In this document: positions 59,841-64,000 of the stretch, piece by piece | How positions within the stretch are numbered: the stretch's first letter is position 1 | Layout: the number at the start of each line of letters is the position of its first letter | Assembly: GCA_037903475.1 (NCBI GenBank) | Contig: JBAJFG010000469.1 | Span: 306,723-370,722, forward strand | Reading direction: 5' to 3' | DNA length: 64,000 nt | Origin: Ancylostoma caninum | Taxonomy: Eukaryota > Nematoda > Chromadorea > Rhabditida > Ancylostomatidae | Notes under the pieces: model-generated | The model's input: only the letters and a program-made list of their open reading frames with translations | Told to the model about the DNA's origin: nothing | The model's database searches: none | Made by a program: the position numbers and the translations under genes

Positions 59841-60089
59841 AAGCATCTACTTACCCAAGTCTACAGTACGAACGCAGCCCTACGCTCAGATGGAGCTGCG
59901 ATCCTAGGTTCGAGACATGCAAACCAGTTCATCGCCCCCGAAAAACAGCCTTCCCCTGGTGAACGCAGCTCGTGGGGCGACAAAGTAAGCTTTCACCTCG
60001 TGGTGCAACTGCTGTTGTAACGTGTCCGGCCTGTGTTTGTCATCCCGGAATCTCTGAAAAATTATCGTCCATCGAAGTTGTGAAAGAAA

Positions 60090-60132
60090 ATAGAGTCAAC
60101 ACAAAAAAGCGCCATCTCTTTTGCACCAACCT
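60090..60132. mobile_element. Solitary mariner-type terminus
   Basis: GCGCCATCTCTTTTGCACCA followed by ACCTAATATTA is the right end of a TTAGGTTGGTGCAAAA-type mariner. No matching left end was found nearby, so only a fragment is present or the rest is unrecognisable. Confidence 0.55.
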
Positions 60133-61317
60133 AATATTATAGTATTTCGACATAAGATTTTCCAGTGTGTGGCCCCAGAAGAAAATCCATATTTCCACTT
60201 TGGAGAGGAGTGGACCAATAATGCACTATGGCCACTTGACAACAGCTTTATAGAAAATTTGCCGTCTTGAATGCACCAATGACGTATTTCTTGACTGTGT
60301 CCGACAGTTTCCCGTCGTTTTCTTGTTGCTACAGCAGAGGCGAAGTCATTTTCTTAATTTGTTTGCCGTTGATTGTTTTTTTTTTTGACGTTTTCCATCA
60401 CTTACCAAAGATCTGACCAAAGACCTTCAGGTCACCCTATGTAGGGGAAATAGGGAAGAAGGAATGATCCGTTGTCGGTCTACAAATTGTAGGAGGGGAA
60501 TCAGCTCCTTGTCAACAAATCAGAGTCACGCCTCTTGCGGTGTGGTTAGTAGAGTTATCGAAGCGACCTTTCTTGCGTGATTTAGGTGTCAGTGCCACTT
60601 GATCGGGACCGTGGTCGCATGTGGTACTGTTCTTTGTGTAAAAGTGTAAAACCGATGTTAAGGGGTTGCGTGGCGCACGCAAAGATTGTCTTCGCTGTAT
60701 TTAAAAAAAAACAGCTGAGAGTGGAAGACGTTAGTGCCGGACGGTGCTTGAGCACTCTATTCGCACAAACGGGAATTTCAAAAGAACGTTCATTCAGGAA
60801 CACTTAATGAAATACCCGCATGACAAGGAATAAATGTGCGCAAAAGCCAAAGAAAGCAAGCCAAACTGTTCCTGACACCTATAGGAACCAGGAAGGTGAT
60901 GCGATAGAGATGGAAGTGGATCAATGAGAGCTCATGTCTTGCCCACTATTCGCATCAGCGGGAAGTGATCGTTGTTTTCAAAAGCAATGTTTACACTACT
61001 ACTGGGTCTGCCAAAATTATAGTTGGTGTTGACGCAGGGCGGATTCGCCCAACACTCGCGGGTTTCGGATTCTTTCCGGGACTTTCTAAATTTTCCCAAT
61101 TGCCCAAATCTTCTCCTCAGACGTTCGAGCGTTTGGAGCGCCGGTGAACCCGCCCACTTTTGACCGATTCAGGCTTCCGGCAGGTACTCGCGAGTGGAGC
61201 AGGAATACTTGCTGAAGGAGCAGATGAGCAGGAAAACCTGCTGTAAGCGCTCATAAGGCAAGGTGTACGCAGGTTAACCTGCACCCTGTTTTTTTTCTCC
61301 ATTGCAACGTGGCACCC
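60133..61317. other. Unassigned region
   Basis: No gene recognised. The 73-codon frame at 60586-60807 is open on both strands and has no known domain. Confidence 0.4.
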
Positions 61318-61500
61318 GAAGTGTACATAAGCCGGTAGACGGCTGTGAAAGCTCAGTATAGTCTCCGCTGTGGTGGAGACTAGACGAGCCCTATGGGACT
61401 TGTCTGGCCAACTGAGGCCCGATTAAAACTGTGGCCCAGTGTCCCATTTGGCGAGACAAGATGCGTGGGGTGCGGTCGCGTGCCAACGCGGCGTGGATGG
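61318..61500 (+). promoter_or_regulatory. Repeat-borne core promoter, copy 2
   Basis: GTACATAAGCCGG, then GCTCAGTATAG at the same spacing as copy 1, the hairpin GTCTCCGCTGTGGTGGAGAC, and GAGGCCCGATTAAAACTGTG. The TATA element is degraded to TACATAAG, while the hairpin keeps pairing despite sequence change. Confidence 0.5.
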
Positions 61501-61834
61501 AAAGATCCGCCTCTTCGCAGATGTCCGGCTGGTCGAGCGCTGATGCAGGGAACAGATACATGTCCGGCGAACTAATTTTTGAACTATTTTTGTAGTCAAT
61601 CCTGCTATCCCCGTAGCAGGATCACAGCAGGTCAAATGCAGGATAAGGAGCGAGTAACTTCGGAATAGGCGCGGCAACTCCGTCCACTTTTTCGTTTGTC
61701 TCGCAGGTGGCATGGCGCGAGAAACGGTGTGGGCCGACGCTCCAAACGCCCGAATGTCTGAGTCCCTTCTGTCCATGTGCTTCCATCCATTGGGTTCAAG
61801 GTCCCTAACTAGACCTATCATTCTTTTTTTACCA

Positions 61835-63955
61835 CTAGCGCCCCTTCGGCACGCTAGGAAGTGGGGTGGGGCAGCCACTTGAGATATGTGCAAAAGCTTC
61901 ACACGTGTGAAATGCTTGGACATCAGCAAAAAAGCAAAACTAATCATTAGCTGAGCTCAAGTACGAAATTCTCCCAATGAGTTGCGTATATCCAACGGGT
62001 CTGGCCGCCTCACCAACGTTAGCCTTCGAGTCTTCTCGCCATCCTAGCCTTGCTTGCAATTTCTTAGTCCCGCACCTACATGTGAAGCTAATTTCCGATG
62101 CACTGATAACACCTACTTTTTTTGTCACATTTCTTAAATGCCTATGGACCCGTTACGAATAACCAAAAGAGAGAAAGAAGAGATGGTCGACTGAGACACA
62201 AATGAGCGTGCCCCTACTCCACCAGCAGACGTGCATCTTGGCGTTTTCCCCACTATTGAGCCATGGCGGACCCATTCTCCATCAGTGCACCCGTAACATG
62301 GCGTTTATCCCACTGTTGGGCCACGGCAGACTCATCCTCCATTTGTGGATCTGTATCCTGGCGTTCTTGTCACTACTGGGCCAGCGCACACCCGATCCAT
62401 CGGTGGGACTCGTATCCCGGCGCTTTCCCCACTAATCGGAGCCCCTTGCGAACCCAGTCTCCATCCGTGGACCCGTATCCTGGCGTTTCTCCCACTACTG
62501 GGCCACGGTGGACACTTTCTTCATCGACGGGCCCGTATCCTGCTGTTTTCCCCACTATTGAGCCATGGCGGACCCATTCTCCATCAATGCACCCGTATCA
62601 TGGCGCTTATCCCACTGTTGGGCCACGGCAGACCCATCCTCCATTTGTGGATCTGTATCCTGGCGTTCTTTTCACTACTGGGCCAGCGCACACCCGATCC
62701 ATCGGTGGGACTCGTATCCCGGCGCTTTCCCCACTAATCGGCCCCTTGCGGACCCAGTCTCCATCCGCGGACCCGTATCCTGGCGTTTCTCCCACTACTG
62801 GGCCACGGCGGACACTTTCTTCATCGACGGGCCCGCATCCTGCCGTTTTTCCACTATTGGGCCACGGCGGACTCTTTCTTCATCGACGGGCCCGTATCCT
62901 GCTGTTTTCCCCACTATTGAGCCATGGCGGACCCATTCTCCATCAGTGCACCCGTATCATGGCGCTTATCCCACTGTTGGGCCACGGCAGACTCATCCTC
63001 CATTTGTGGATCTGTATCCTGGCGTTCTTGTCACTACTGGGCCAGCGCACACCCGATCCATCGGTGGGACTCGTATCCCGGCGCTTTCCCCACTAATCGG
63101 CCCCTTGCGGACCCAGTCTCCATCCGCGGACCCGTATCCTGGCGTTTCTCCCACTACTGGGCCACGGCGGACACTTTCTTCATCGACGGGCCCGCATCCT
63201 GCCGTTTTTCCACTATTGGGCCACGGCGGACTCTTTCTCGATCGGTGGACATCTATCATGATGTTCTTCTAGTCTACGGGGCCCCGGCTCATCTGTCCGT
63301 CATCACTGCAGCCGCACTCTTTGTAAATCTCGAAAGTGATGGAACAAAGTTAGAAAATATGTAGAAAGTTTGATCAACTGCACAAGTTGCACAACTGGTT
63401 TCAGAAAATGTCACAACAGCTTATGATGACGCGTTCTTCATCCTGTGTATTTGATTGTACTTCTTAAAAACAGACGGACCCTCAAGCTGCATAGCCCCCA
63501 AGGGACCTCAAAGGGAGGTGCGCAAGGAGCGTATCCCAAGTGAGGACACCGAGTGGATCACTCGATACATCCTCCACGGTATGCACACTTCTTTTCAAAG
63601 TGGTTGTCGTCCACTGTTCAAAAATTGAGTGAAGTCAACAACAAAGCTCCAGCAGAGGGGCGACTCTGCTCCGTACATTGCTGCTACGTATCGTCAAATC
63701 GTTGTAAACACTGTCTCGCCTGGAGGGCTCGAGACCGCTAGCTGCTGGTCCCGCCACGAAATCCCGAATTCACCCGACTTCCACCACGCCTATGCACCTA
63801 TGACGAAACATCGCCCGAATGCCCCATCAGCTTCGCATCCTCGCGAGGCACAGTCTATAACTGAGTCTCACGGCGAGCGCATGTGATCACATGCTAGTCC
63901 GCCTACGTCTGCGCTCCGAAAATTTTGTTGCACTACCATGATTTATATAAGAGGA
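61835..63955 (-). mobile_element. Helitron-like element B, second copy (2.1 kb)
   Basis: On the minus strand it starts TCCTCTTATATAAATCATGG at 63955 (host T on plus at 63956) and ends GGGGCGCTAG at 61835 (host A on plus at 61834). The terminal hairpin has one extra mismatch (plus strand CTAGCGCCCCTTCGGCACGC). It shares the 5' half and 3' tail with 27756-29149 but has a longer array, which explains its greater length. Confidence 0.82.
62205..63260 (-). repeat. Minisatellite array with higher-order periodicity in the second element B copy
   Basis: About 17 units of roughly 60 bases. The phrase ATCTGTATCCTGGCGTTCTT recurs at about 62349, 62649 and 63009, that is 300 and 360 bases apart, so blocks of five to six units were duplicated together. 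Frames of 277 and 235 codons are artefacts. Confidence 0.88.
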
Positions 63956-64000
63956 TCTAGCAGCACAACAATATTAGTCTTTCGTGAGTGTGCAAGAATG

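Noticed and set aside
62263..63272. Open frames of 277 and 235 codons
   Set aside because: Same minisatellite artefact in the second element B copy.

Overview
The window is animal nuclear DNA, most likely from a clade V (strongyle, hookworm-type) nematode. Genes are split into small exons with GT-AG introns and TTTCAG-type acceptors. One recognised transcription factor matches C. elegans HLH-6, there are nematode-type serpentine receptors, and the repeats are dominated by mariner/Tc1-like and RTE-like elements. The species call is inference: no marker gene fixes it. Gene density is low, and long open frames are mostly tandem-repeat artefacts. Genes, left to right: (1) the 5' half of cobalamin-dependent methionine synthase (metr-1), minus strand, 13 exons from 6115 down to 296 and continuing off the left edge; (2) two C-terminal exons of an unrecognised minus-strand gene at 23105-23431; (3) an HLH-6-like bHLH gene, minus strand, five phase-consistent exons at 24413-25287; (4) an unrecognised gene whose exons at 27109-29520 start with a signal peptide and whose second intron holds a Helitron-like element; (5) a serpentine receptor at 34184-35879 and (6) a paralogue at 53400-57930 with two internal exons of identical length (162 and 117 bp). 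Mobile DNA makes up much of the rest. Five Helitron-like elements (11857-14355, 27756-29149, 35998-37605, 37606-39489, 61835-63955) share a TC start, a CTAG end inside a terminal hairpin, insertion between A and T without target duplication, and an internal array of about 60-bp minisatellite. Two of them are fused head to tail. One sits in an arm of a long foldback transposon (11244-17076) and itself carries a mariner (12461-13245), so the order of insertion can be read and two empty sites are visible in the window. A separate array at 40800-42110 has a monomer that aligns with the Helitron minisatellite. Further elements: a decayed RTE-like LINE (about 47985-51270), several TA-flanked mariner/Tc1-like elements, a TTAA-flanked foldback, a GC-rich foldback family with two copies, and two unusual elements packed with short palindromic motifs (43941-44862 and 46494-47270). 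Exon boundaries were worked out by hand from reading frame, splice sites and phase. Products were recognised from remembered family motifs; no database was searched.
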